This document shows, piece by piece, positions 35,493-43,677 of a DNA stretch of 64,000 nucleotides. The DNA is from Apilactobacillus timberlakei. GTDB taxonomy: Bacteria > Bacillota > Bacilli > Lactobacillales > Lactobacillaceae. The stretch covers positions 9,514 to 73,513 of the forward strand of contig NZ_POST01000005.1 in assembly GCF_002993965.1 (NCBI RefSeq), read 5' to 3'. Below the pieces are notes generated by a model. It worked only from the letters and a program-made list of their open reading frames with translations. It searched no databases and was not told where the DNA came from. Numbering within the stretch: the stretch's first letter is position 1; each line of letters begins with the position of its first letter. Position numbers and translations under genes: made by a program.

Positions 35493-36737
35493 TTAACGAT
35501 ATTTTACCCCTTTGATTAAATTATGGAACCATCCTCCATTATTATTTTGTAACATAAGTCCCTTATAAACTTTAGAAATAAAGTAAGTTAGTCCAAAAAT
35601 AAATGCAATCAAGATAACTAAAGAAATTAAACCTTCGTAAATATTAGCTTGATTGTTAATCATTCTAATTGGCATGAAGAAATATGATGATAATGGGAAA
35701 TAAGAAAGGATTTTAGGAATAATGTTGTTACTATTATTTTGAAAAATCATAGAAAGTACAAAAAGTATTACAACAAGCATAAATACTGGTTGCCCAGCTT
35801 TATTAGCATCTTCCCTTCTAGAAACTAATGATCCAGCAGTCGCTGCTAAAATAATTCCCAATAGTAGTCCAAAAATAATAAATACTAAATTAATATTAAC
35901 TAAATTATCTATTATCTGATGAACATAATTTGAATTTTCGCTGATAAAATCTTTTGAAAAATCTGCTTGAGATAAAAAGAAATAACTACCAAAAAACATA
36001 ATTAAATATGCAGCAAATTGGGTTAACATCATCAGCACAATTCCAGTAATTTTACCTATAAAATAGTTAGTGGAAGTAGTACTACTAAAAATAATCTCAA
36101 TTAATTTTGAGCCCTTTTCTTTGGAAATCACACTAGCAGTAATTGAGGAATAAATAAACAAGAAGAAGTATAGAATATATATTAATACTTGTAATGAACT
36201 CATCTTAATAACATTATCATCAGACTTATTATCATTACTTTGTTTTTTTACATGAATATCAAACAATGGTTTATTGGATAACTTTTTAATTTGTTCTGAT
36301 GTTAAATTACTGTTGCTTAAATTTAATTGATTTTGATGTAAAGATAAGCTTTGCATTACGTCATCCCTAACGCCACTATCAATAGTTTCATTGCCAATAT
36401 ATTTTGCAGTATATTTACCATTATTTTTTATAACTTTTACATAACCATAAATATCGTCATTTTTTAATTTTTGTTTTGCTTGTTGCTCAGTTTTAATAGA
36501 TGAATCAATTGAATTCCCATCTTTTTGAACAATGGATTGTTTAATTCCATTATCAGCAATTAATGCAATTTTATCAGTATCATCGTTTCCAGATGAAGAT
36601 GCATTCTGATAACTAATAAATCCCACTATGCCACTAAGAGCAATTAGAATAATTGGCAACAATAATAAAATAATAAAACTTTTTGATTTCACCTGATCTA
36701 CATAAGTTTCTTGGACAATCGCTTTGAATTTATTCAT
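35493..36737 (-). CDS. ABC-2 type exporter permease
   Basis: About 414 residues in the NatB/YhaP style: one N-terminal transmembrane helix (about 18-42), a large extracellular domain (about 45-170), then five or so C-terminal segments. Ends in a basic tail. Start at ATG 36737 overlapping the stop of the ATPase gene by 8 bases. With the ATPase it forms an exporter of the sodium/antimicrobial type; the substrate is unknown. Confidence 0.88.
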   Translation of the reverse strand: MNKFKAIVQETYVDQVKSKSFIILLLLPIILIALSGIVGFISYQNASSSGNDDTDKIALIADNGIKQSIVQKDGNSIDSSIKTEQQAKQKLKNDDIYGYVKVIKNNGKYTAKYIGNETIDSGVRDDVMQSLSLHQNQLNLSNSNLTSEQIKKLSNKPLFDIHVKKQSNDNKSDDNVIKMSSLQVLIYILYFFLFIYSSITASVISKEKGSKLIEIIFSSTTSTNYFIGKITGIVLMMLTQFAAYLIMFFGSYFFLSQADFSKDFISENSNYVHQIIDNLVNINLVFIIFGLLLGIILAATAGSLVSRREDANKAGQPVFMLVVILFVLSMIFQNNSNNIIPKILSYFPLSSYFFMPIRMINNQANIYEGLISLVILIAFIFGLTYFISKVYKGLMLQNNNGGWFHNLIKGVKYR

Positions 36738-37635
36738 TAGTTTCACCAACTTTTTCTCTAAAGATTTCGTCTAACGATGGTGGTTGTTGACTGAATTCTT
36801 CAATATATTCACCTTTACTGATTAATTTAAATAATTCAATCCCAGCATCTGGGTTCGATAACCTCAACTTATATTTTTCATTATCACGAATGATTACAGA
36901 TTCAACGCCTGGTAATTGCTTTAATTCTTCCTTCGGCATTGGCGTTGTTACATACAATTCATTTTTACCAAATCGATTTCTAACTTCTTGTACACTACCA
37001 TTTAAAACCACTTCACCATTTTTAAGCATTACTAAATCATCACAGATTTCTTCAACATTATTCATGTTATGACTGGAAAAAATAATTGTGGCTCCATTAT
37101 CTTTAGCTTCCAAGATAGATTGTTTTAATAAATCAGCATTAACTGGATCAAGTCCACTAAATGGTTCATCTAGAATAATTAATTTAGGTTCATGGATTAA
37201 TGTACAAATTAATTGGATTTTTTGTTGATTACCTTTAGATAAAGACTTTAATTTTGAATTTAAATCGCCTTTCACATCAAATTTTTTCATCCAATCTTTA
37301 ATTCTGGGTTTAGTCCAGCTAGTCTTACGATTTTTTAATTTAGCAAAGTAAATAATTTGTTGTTGAACTGTAGCTTTTTCCATAAGACTACGTTCTTCAG
37401 GTAAATAGCCAATTTCATCAAAAGTTTTTTCATTTATGTATTTACCATTCCATGTTATTTCACCATTATATTTAATAAAATCTAAAATACTGTGAAACGT
37501 TGTAGATTTTCCAGCCCCATTTTGACCAATTAAGCCCAAAATACGGCCATCTTTTGCATCAAAATTTACATCACTTAAAGCATGTAAATTATCAAAATAT
37601 TTATCTAGTTTGCTTATATGTAAGATAACGTTCAT
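36730..37635 (-). CDS. ABC exporter ATPase
   Basis: 301 residues: Walker A GQNGAGKST (about 36-44), signature LSKGNQQKIQL, Walker B LIILDEPFSGLDP, and a C-terminal extension of about 80 residues typical of NatA/YhaQ-type ATPases. The ATG at 37635 abuts AGGAG with no spacing; the in-frame ATC at 37626, 9 bases after AGGAG, would give an N-terminus (LHISKLDKYF) that aligns better with the family. Partner of the downstream permease and last but one gene of the operon beginning with an XRE regulator. Confidence 0.93.
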   Translation of the reverse strand: MNVILHISKLDKYFDNLHALSDVNFDAKDGRILGLIGQNGAGKSTTFHSILDFIKYNGEITWNGKYINEKTFDEIGYLPEERSLMEKATVQQQIIYFAKLKNRKTSWTKPRIKDWMKKFDVKGDLNSKLKSLSKGNQQKIQLICTLIHEPKLIILDEPFSGLDPVNADLLKQSILEAKDNGATIIFSSHNMNNVEEICDDLVMLKNGEVVLNGSVQEVRNRFGKNELYVTTPMPKEELKQLPGVESVIIRDNEKYKLRLSNPDAGIELFKLISKGEYIEEFSQQPPSLDEIFREKVGETNE

Positions 37636-37642
37636 CTCCTAT

Positions 37643-37822
37643 TTAATTATTTATATACTTTGCTAAATATAAAACATACATAGCTATAAAAATTATAATT
37701 ATAATGATAAGTGTTTTTTTGATAAAAGCTTTTTTATTAATTTTATTTTTTCTAAAATCATTAAATAAATTAAGAAAAACAGCCATGAAAAAAGAACTCA
37801 TAAATATAAATATTCTAATCAT
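37643..37822 (-). CDS. Small two-helix membrane protein (59 aa)
   Basis: A short open frame not usually called because of its size. A strong site, TTTAGGAG, lies 6 bases before the ATG at 37822. The product is 59 residues: hydrophobic segment 3-20, a polar Asn/Lys loop (21-37) and a second hydrophobic helix (39-55, rich in Ile). It fits exactly between the DUF3278 gene and the ABC ATPase gene in the same direction, so it is very probably translated. Similar tiny membrane proteins accompany exporter or sensor operons; no family recognised. Confidence 0.7.
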   Translation of the reverse strand: MIRIFIFMSSFFMAVFLNLFNDFRKNKINKKAFIKKTLIIIIIIFIAMYVLYLAKYINN

Positions 37823-37846
37823 ATTAATCTCCTAAATTAAAATAAT

Positions 37847-38383
37847 TTATTTCATTTTTTTAATACGAATTCTCATAATAATATACATACTTATTCCAAA
37901 TATCAATCCTCCAACAATGAAGCTTAAAAATCCACCTTCAGGATGTTTTAGTGACTCAATATAAGATTTATTACCAGACGATAGTGATGTAAGAGGTGTT
38001 ATTAAATACATTGCTAATACAAAATAAATTCCAAAACCAATTCCTTTGTAGACAACCTTTCTTTTTGCTTTTTTATAATTATCTACAGAAACTTCATTAG
38101 TGGTTAAATTAGACCTTTTAGTTGCAATGATTATATATACACTTAAAATCATTAAAAATACAAAATTAGCCACAATAAATATGCTAATTGCATTTTGGGG
38201 ATGTGAAGTTCCGTAAAAAATTAAAAATAGAGATAAAGTGGCAATGTATAACCAACAAGCAATAAAAGAATTATTTCCAATTCTATTAATTTCTTGTCTT
38301 TTGTATTCATCTAATGGGCCTGAAACTCCATAGAACATTTTTAAATATTTTGTAAATAAAGATTCTTTCTTTTTATTTTCCAT
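37847..38383 (-). CDS. DUF3278-like membrane protein
   Basis: About 178 residues with four transmembrane segments (about 30-50, 60-80, 105-125 and 145-168). The N-terminal motif MFYGVSGPLDEYKRQEINRIGN is what I recall for DUF3278 proteins, which are typically encoded beside a small XRE regulator in lactobacilli. Start at ATG 38383, overlapping the XRE gene's 3' end, with GGGAGG upstream. Function unknown; it may act with the XRE protein as a membrane sensor or an antagonist. Confidence 0.75.
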   Translation of the reverse strand: MENKKKESLFTKYLKMFYGVSGPLDEYKRQEINRIGNNSFIACWLYIATLSLFLIFYGTSHPQNAISIFIVANFVFLMILSVYIIIATKRSNLTTNEVSVDNYKKAKRKVVYKGIGFGIYFVLAMYLITPLTSLSSGNKSYIESLKHPEGGFLSFIVGGLIFGISMYIIMRIRIKKMK

Positions 38384-38573
38384 CTTCTTCCTCCCAAAAT
38401 AGTCCATTCAAATCTGTACCTAATACTTTGGCCAAACTGATACATAAATTTAAAGATGGATTATATTTATTATTCTCAATTAAATTAATTGTTTGCCTTG
38501 CTACACCAATTTTTTGTGACAAAGCAAATTGTGATAATCCTTGTTTCTCTCGATATTCGCTAACACGATTCAA
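38373..38573 (-). CDS. Small XRE-family transcriptional regulator
   Basis: 66 residues, essentially a single helix-turn-helix (LSQFALSQKIGVARQTINLIENNKYNPSLNL), of the YdaS/PlcR-like minimal Cro type. The start is TTG at 38573, 7 bases after GGAGG, rather than GTG at 38579, which abuts the site. First gene of the operon with the DUF3278 protein, a 59-residue membrane protein and an ABC exporter. Two dyads overlap its promoter, so autoregulation is likely. Confidence 0.9.
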   Translation of the reverse strand: MNRVSEYREKQGLSQFALSQKIGVARQTINLIENNKYNPSLNLCISLAKVLGTDLNGLFWEEEDGK

Positions 38574-38599
38574 AATCACTCCTCCAATTTAGTCACATA

Positions 38600-38654
38600 T
38601 ATGTTACACATAACATAAAACTAATTTATATATTTGTCAAATATATATGACAAA
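38600..38654 (-). promoter_or_regulatory. Promoter with two dyads before the XRE operon
   Basis: Minus strand TTGACA (38635-38640), 17 bp, TATGTT (38612-38617). Dyad 1, TATGTTA-CACA-TAACATA (38600-38617), covers the -10. Dyad 2, TTTGTCA-N8-TGACAAA (38633-38654), covers the -35. The layout suits repression by the XRE product. Confidence 0.65.
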
Positions 38655-38690
38655 ATAAAACAGTAGTCTTGATTAAGATTACTGTTTTTA
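38655..38690 (-). terminator. Terminator of the D-2-hydroxyacid dehydrogenase operon
   Basis: AAAACAGTAGTCTT pairs with AAGATTACTGTTTT (one mismatch), followed on the minus strand by a T-rich tract. Confidence 0.75.
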
Positions 38691-38697
38691 TAATATT

Positions 38698-39687
38698 TTA
38701 TTTAACTAAATGCAATGGTTCTTCGCCTTTAATAATTTTAATTGCATCGATTGATGATATTAAATCCATGTTTTTAACAGCGGCGTCTGTGTAAAATCCA
38801 ATATGTGGAGTAACTATTACATTGGGCATTTGTAAAAGTTTTGATAAATGTTTATTTTCAAATCCTTCATTAGACAAATCAACACCTGTAATACCAGCTT
38901 CGCCTTCAAATGTATCTACTGCAGCGGCAGCAAGTTCTTTATCATCTAATGCCTTAATTAAATCTGCAGTATTAACAACTGGTCCACGAGAAGCATTGAT
39001 AAAAATCGCATCGTTTTTCATTTGCTTGAATTTATCAATATTCATAAAATGATGCATGAAATCAGTCATTGGCGTATGCATAGTCACAACATCAGCTTGC
39101 GTTAACAAAGTATCACAATCTACATATTCAACGGTATCAAATAATTCTGGTCGTTTAACTGGATCAGAAACAATCACTTTGGCTCCTAATGCTTTAAAGA
39201 TACGAGCAACTGCGCTACCAATTTTTCCAGCACCAATAATGCCGACAGTAAGATTATGAATTTCTCTAGCTTGTAATTCATTCCAAGCAAAATCAGAATT
39301 ATCTTCACGCAAATGTGTTTCACGTAAGTGACGTAATAACGCCATCACATCAGCTAAGACCAATTCACTGACCGAACGTGGTGAATATGCTGGAACGTTA
39401 GTGATTTTAAGATCATACTTCTGTGCCTCTACAAAATTAATGATGTCATAACCAGTAATGCGCAATGAAATTTGTTTTATGCCAAAATCATGAAGCTTTT
39501 TATAAATTAGTGGATCATCAATTTTGCCATGTTGTTGCACTGTAATGCCGTCAAAACCTTTTGCCAAATCTACAGTATCTAAATTTAATGGTTTGTCGGT
39601 TGTCGCAATTTCAACATCATATTTTTGCTCAATTGCTTTTAAATTTTCTAATTCATCTGCTCTAACTGAATACATTAATAATTTCAT
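38698..39687 (-). CDS. D-lactate / D-2-hydroxyacid dehydrogenase
   Basis: NAD-dependent reduction of 2-oxo acids to D-2-hydroxy acids (cytoplasm). 329 residues with the Rossmann motif GIIGAGKIGSAV (149-160) and catalytic Arg234 (NASRG), Glu263 and His295 (TPHIGFYT). NVPAYSPRSVSE (97-108) is typical of D-lactate dehydrogenases. AGAAGG precedes the ATG. It lies two bases after the stop of an aminotransferase gene, so besides pyruvate the enzyme may reduce 2-oxo acids from amino acids. Heterofermenters often carry several such paralogues; which one is the main LdhD cannot be decided here. Confidence 0.9.
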   Translation of the reverse strand: MKLLMYSVRADELENLKAIEQKYDVEIATTDKPLNLDTVDLAKGFDGITVQQHGKIDDPLIYKKLHDFGIKQISLRITGYDIINFVEAQKYDLKITNVPAYSPRSVSELVLADVMALLRHLRETHLREDNSDFAWNELQAREIHNLTVGIIGAGKIGSAVARIFKALGAKVIVSDPVKRPELFDTVEYVDCDTLLTQADVVTMHTPMTDFMHHFMNIDKFKQMKNDAIFINASRGPVVNTADLIKALDDKELAAAAVDTFEGEAGITGVDLSNEGFENKHLSKLLQMPNVIVTPHIGFYTDAAVKNMDLISSIDAIKIIKGEEPLHLVK

Positions 39688-39689
39688 AT

Positions 39690-40850
39690 TTAACCTTCTT
39701 GTTTAACAAAATTTTGAATTCTTTTGATTGATTCTTTTAAATTATTTTCACTAGTGGCATAGCTGATACGAATGTATCCAGCGCCACCTTTGCCAAAGGA
39801 ACTCCCCGGAATCACACCCACTTTAGCTTGATGGGCTAATTGACGACTAAATGCAAAATCATCTTGAGTAAATTGTTCAGGTATTTTAGCAAAAATATAA
39901 AATGCTCCCGTAGGTTTAGGGCTAGCAAAACCAGCTTTTGATAATCCAGCTCTAAGTAAATTAAGCCGCTTTGCATAAACATCTCTCATTTCTAATCCAT
40001 CATCAGCGCCATTATTTAAAGCTTCAAGCGCTGCAAATTGGACGTTATCAGTAACTGATGTCACTGCATATTGATGAACGACATTAATCATATCAATCAA
40101 ATCTGCCGGCGCCATAATAAAACCAATTCTCCAACCAGTCATTGCATGTGATTTGGATAATCCGTTCAAAACAATTGTCTGTTCGGGAATAAATTTTGCG
40201 ATTGAAACATGTGGTTTACCATAAGTCAATTCACTGTATATTTCATCACTAATACAAAAAATTGAACTATCTTTTATAACTTTTGCCAATTCTTTAAGCG
40301 TTGTTTCATCATAAGATATTCCAGTTGGATTCCCAGGAGAATTAATAACAATTGCTTTTACATTTTCATTTTCAGCTAGTGCTTGTTTTAATTTTTCTGG
40401 TGTTAATACGAAACCATCTTCAGATGTATCAACCTCAATGACATGTGCACCATGCAACTGAATATTATCCATGTATAACGGGAAAGTTGGTGTGGGTACA
40501 ATCACACTATCTCCAGGATTTAAAATTGTAGCTAAAGAATCAAAAATGCCTTCAGTCACTCCAGCTGTAGTAATAATTTGTGTTTTTGCATCATAATTTA
40601 AGCCATATTTTTGAGCAAAAAAGTGGGCAGCAGCTTCCCTTAATTTTAAAATTCCACGTGGATTTGTATAGTGACTGTAATTGTCGTTAATCGATGAAAT
40701 TGCAGCAGCTTTAACATGCTCAGGAGTATTAAAATCTGGTTCCCCTAAAGTTAGCGGAATCAATCCTTCTTCTTTCGATAGTTCTTCATTAAAACCTAAG
40801 ATAGGATTAGGTTTAATTGCTTTTAAATCTTTATTAATCTGTTTAATCAT
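39690..40850 (-). CDS. PLP-dependent class I aminotransferase
   Basis: About 386 residues in fold type I, of the AraT/PatA-like group. The PLP lysine lies in LNGLSKSHAMTGWRIGF; upstream are TLGEPDFNTPEH, the NSPGNPTG turn and the phosphate-binding SDEIYSELTYG. Start ATG 40850 after AGGTGA. It forms an operon with the D-2-hydroxyacid dehydrogenase 2 bases downstream. The pair could convert aromatic or branched amino acids to D-hydroxy acids such as phenyllactate. Confidence 0.92.
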   Translation of the reverse strand: MIKQINKDLKAIKPNPILGFNEELSKEEGLIPLTLGEPDFNTPEHVKAAAISSINDNYSHYTNPRGILKLREAAAHFFAQKYGLNYDAKTQIITTAGVTEGIFDSLATILNPGDSVIVPTPTFPLYMDNIQLHGAHVIEVDTSEDGFVLTPEKLKQALAENENVKAIVINSPGNPTGISYDETTLKELAKVIKDSSIFCISDEIYSELTYGKPHVSIAKFIPEQTIVLNGLSKSHAMTGWRIGFIMAPADLIDMINVVHQYAVTSVTDNVQFAALEALNNGADDGLEMRDVYAKRLNLLRAGLSKAGFASPKPTGAFYIFAKIPEQFTQDDFAFSRQLAHQAKVGVIPGSSFGKGGAGYIRISYATSENNLKESIKRIQNFVKQEG

Positions 40851-40899
40851 ATAAATCACCTACTATAATCATTAGAAAATGATTAGAATAATTACTAAA

Positions 40900-40928
40900 A
40901 TTCTAATCTTAGAAATAATAATTGTCAA
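40900..40928 (-). promoter_or_regulatory. Promoter of the aminotransferase operon
   Basis: Minus strand TTGACA (40923-40928), 17 bp, TAGAAT (40900-40905), about 45 bases before the ATG. Confidence 0.8.
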
Positions 40929-40954
40929 CACGATTAATAGTATTCCAATTTAAA

Positions 40955-40982
40955 TTGACTTATTAAAGATATGAACTATAAT
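40955..40982 (+). promoter_or_regulatory. Promoter of aspartase
   Basis: TTGACT (40955-40960), 16 bp, TATAAT (40977-40982), 46 bases before the chosen ATG; back to back with the leftward promoter. Confidence 0.78.
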
Positions 40983-41028
40983 TCTATGTAAGGTTTTATA
41001 ACAGATAAACATTTAGGAGATGCTTGTA

Positions 41029-42390
41029 ATGAGAATTGAAGAAGATTGTGTTGGCAAAATGGAAGTTCCTGATAAGGCTCTATATGGTATTCATGCACTT
41101 AGAGCAGTTGGTAATTTCCCCATCACTGAAGAGTTGGTTCATCACAAAATAATTGAAAGTTATATTCAAATAAAAAAAGCAGCTGCAAAAACCAATTGCA
41201 CTGCTAACACGTTAGATGTTAGAAAATGTAACTCAATAATTCAAGCATGTGATAACCTATTAAAATCAGGTGATCTATCTGGATTTATTACTCCTGCAAT
41301 TCAAGGTGGTGCCGGTACTTCAACTAATATGAATACCAACGAAGTAATTGCAAATTTAGCAATGAAATTAGATCCAAATACATTTATCCACCCAAATGAT
41401 GATGTAAACCAATCCCAATCTACTAATGATACTTATCCTACTGCTGGTAAAATGGCCATGTTAAAATTAGTTCCTAATTTGTTAAGTGAGTTAGAACGAT
41501 TAGTAGCTACTTTTACCAATTTGGGCCAAAAGTTTGCAAAAACTATTAAACTAGGACGAACTCAATTACAAGATGCAGTGCCTACTACATATGGTAAAAA
41601 TTTCCATGCATATGCATCATTATTTAAACGCGATATCAATCGAATTAAACATGCTAGTGAAGAATTAAAAACTATTAGCATGGGTGGAACTGCTATTGGA
41701 ACTGGTATGAATGCTTCTAAATATTATCAACAACATATTGTGGAAAACATTAATAAGTATTCAAAAATGAATTTAAAGTCAGATCAAGATTTAATTGATG
41801 CCGTCCAAAATACTGATCATTTTGTTACATTTTCAGCAGCATTAAAAACCTTGGCAGTTAATTTATCCAAAGTAAGCAATGACCTAAGATTATTAGCAAG
41901 TGGCCCACAATCTGGTTTAAATGAATTGCGTCTGCCTAAAAGACAAGCCGGTTCATCCATTATGCCCAACAAAATTAATCCTGTAATTCCAGAAGTAGTA
42001 AATCAAGTCGCTTTTGAAGTCATTGGTTTTGATGCAACCGTCACTGCTGCATCTGAAGCCGGTCAACTTGAATTAAATGCTTTTGAACCAATTATGTTTA
42101 AGAGTATTTTAACAGCAGAAGAACATCTAACTAATGCCATGGAAACACTAATTGATAATTGTTTAAAAGATATTGATGTAAATAAAGAAAAATGTAGCGA
42201 TGATGTAAGAAAATCAGCCGTAACTGCAACCATTCTTTCACCAATATTGGGCTATGTACAAACAACTCAAATTATTCAAGAATCTTTGAAGAAAAAAGTA
42301 TCTGTGAAAGATATTCTATTAAATCATAATATTCTAGATAAAACAAAAATAGATGAATTGTTTGCACCAAAGAACTTAATAAATGGTTAA
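41029..42390 (+). CDS. aspA: Aspartate ammonia-lyase
   Basis: Deaminates aspartate to fumarate and ammonia. About 453 residues of the aspartase/fumarase superfamily. The catalytic loop GSSIMPNKINPVIPE (about 308-322) with PVIPE is the aspartase form; class II fumarases have PTQCE. The substrate region GGAGTSTNMNTNEVI and STNDTYPTA are also present. The start at 41029 is 9 bases after GGAG; the ATG at 41020 abuts that site. Fumarate so formed could serve as an electron sink. Confidence 0.92.
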   Translation: MRIEEDCVGKMEVPDKALYGIHALRAVGNFPITEELVHHKIIESYIQIKKAAAKTNCTANTLDVRKCNSIIQACDNLLKSGDLSGFITPAIQGGAGTSTNMNTNEVIANLAMKLDPNTFIHPNDDVNQSQSTNDTYPTAGKMAMLKLVPNLLSELERLVATFTNLGQKFAKTIKLGRTQLQDAVPTTYGKNFHAYASLFKRDINRIKHASEELKTISMGGTAIGTGMNASKYYQQHIVENINKYSKMNLKSDQDLIDAVQNTDHFVTFSAALKTLAVNLSKVSNDLRLLASGPQSGLNELRLPKRQAGSSIMPNKINPVIPEVVNQVAFEVIGFDATVTAASEAGQLELNAFEPIMFKSILTAEEHLTNAMETLIDNCLKDIDVNKEKCSDDVRKSAVTATILSPILGYVQTTQIIQESLKKKVSVKDILLNHNILDKTKIDELFAPKNLING

Positions 42391-42430
42391 TAAAAAGGAG
42401 CAGTAATTTTTTAATTATTGCTCCTTTTTT
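42391..42430. terminator. Bidirectional terminator of aspA and MFS gene
   Basis: AAAAAGGAGCAGTAATT pairs with AATTATTGCTCCTTTTT, T4 loop. Confidence 0.93.
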
Positions 42431-43607
42431 ATTCAGAATATTTAGTAACTTGTTTTTTTATATAGTTTGCGATTATCATTGATAAAATAAATATTAATAA
42501 ACATATTAATGCACAAGTAATGAATAACGAGTGATAAGATGTCATATCAATTACAATTCCACCAACCAATGGACCAATTGCCTTTCCCACTGAAGCCCAC
42601 GCATTGGTTAATCCTTGATACTTACCCTTAACTGAAACTGGGGTTAATTCATTAACTAAAGCTGGAATTGCTGGGATGACTGATGTTTCACCTAGAGTCA
42701 AAATAATCATTGAAATAACGAACCCTAAGTATGAATGCATAAAAATAAGGGTAAAGAAAGACAATCCGATAAAAATGATGCCAAAATAAATTTGAAAATA
42801 CAAACTATCATAATACTTTGAAATCCAATTAATAATTAGTTGAAATACAACTAGTAAAAATGCATTAAGTGTCCATAATAAACTGTACATACTCATTGGA
42901 ATCCCCATCCCAGTTATATATACCGACATATTAGAAACCCATTGTTCGTATACAATCCAAATAACTGCCAAACTAACAAAAAAGGTAATAATAATTACTA
43001 AATTTGGCTTTGGCAATTTTACCTTTTTAGTATCCATTTTTTTAATCGATGGATGAATGGAATTAGGTTTATTATAAGTAAAAACAGCATTAATACCATA
43101 AATAATAAGAATGATTGTTGATAGTAGGAAAACTGAGCTAATTCCAATTGGATATAATATCCCAACTGCCATGGTTCCAAAAACGACCCCTACATTTTGC
43201 GCTAAATACAACATATTAAAAATAAATCGGCCTGATTTCATTTTAACTGTAGTTCCTAGTGAGTTAATCATTGTTAAATTCCAACCAGTAGAAAAACCAA
43301 ATAACACTAAACCAATTGGATATGCTGGCCATCCATTGAAAAAGATTAAACCAGCAGATACTAAAATGGAAAATATAATTCCTAATATCGTTAATATGTA
43401 TCGATTATGCCGATCAAATAATTTTCCACCAACATAATTACCTAATACGTTAGAAGCTGAATATAAGAATAATATAATTCCCACTTCAGTTAAACTTTTG
43501 CCTAAGTCGTTATGCATATAAACAGTAGTGAGTGGCCAAACCGTACTCACTGCAATATTATTAATTAATGATCCCATAAACAACCAATGTAATTTTATTT
43601 CGTTCAT
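42429..43607 (-). CDS. MFS transporter
   Basis: 392 residues with about twelve hydrophobic segments. The motif GGKLFDRHNRYILT in loop 2-3 and GETSVIPAIPALVNELTP in the second half match MFS exporters of the YttB/MdrA-type group. AAGAAGG precedes the ATG. It separates aspA from dnaB, and its substrate is unknown. Confidence 0.87.
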   Translation of the reverse strand: MNEIKLHWLFMGSLINNIAVSTVWPLTTVYMHNDLGKSLTEVGIILFLYSASNVLGNYVGGKLFDRHNRYILTILGIIFSILVSAGLIFFNGWPAYPIGLVLFGFSTGWNLTMINSLGTTVKMKSGRFIFNMLYLAQNVGVVFGTMAVGILYPIGISSVFLLSTIILIIYGINAVFTYNKPNSIHPSIKKMDTKKVKLPKPNLVIIITFFVSLAVIWIVYEQWVSNMSVYITGMGIPMSMYSLLWTLNAFLLVVFQLIINWISKYYDSLYFQIYFGIIFIGLSFFTLIFMHSYLGFVISMIILTLGETSVIPAIPALVNELTPVSVKGKYQGLTNAWASVGKAIGPLVGGIVIDMTSYHSLFITCALICLLIFILSMIIANYIKKQVTKYSE

Positions 43608-43639
43608 AAATTCACCTTCTTTTCCTCTATTGTATTATA

Positions 43640-43677
43640 CAAAAAAATTCTTAGCTATATTGGCTAAGAATTTTTTA
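43640..43677 (-). terminator. Terminator of the rpsF-dnaB block
   Basis: ATTCTTAGC pairs with GCTAAGAAT, extended by A/T runs, overlapping the dnaB stop. Confidence 0.88.
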
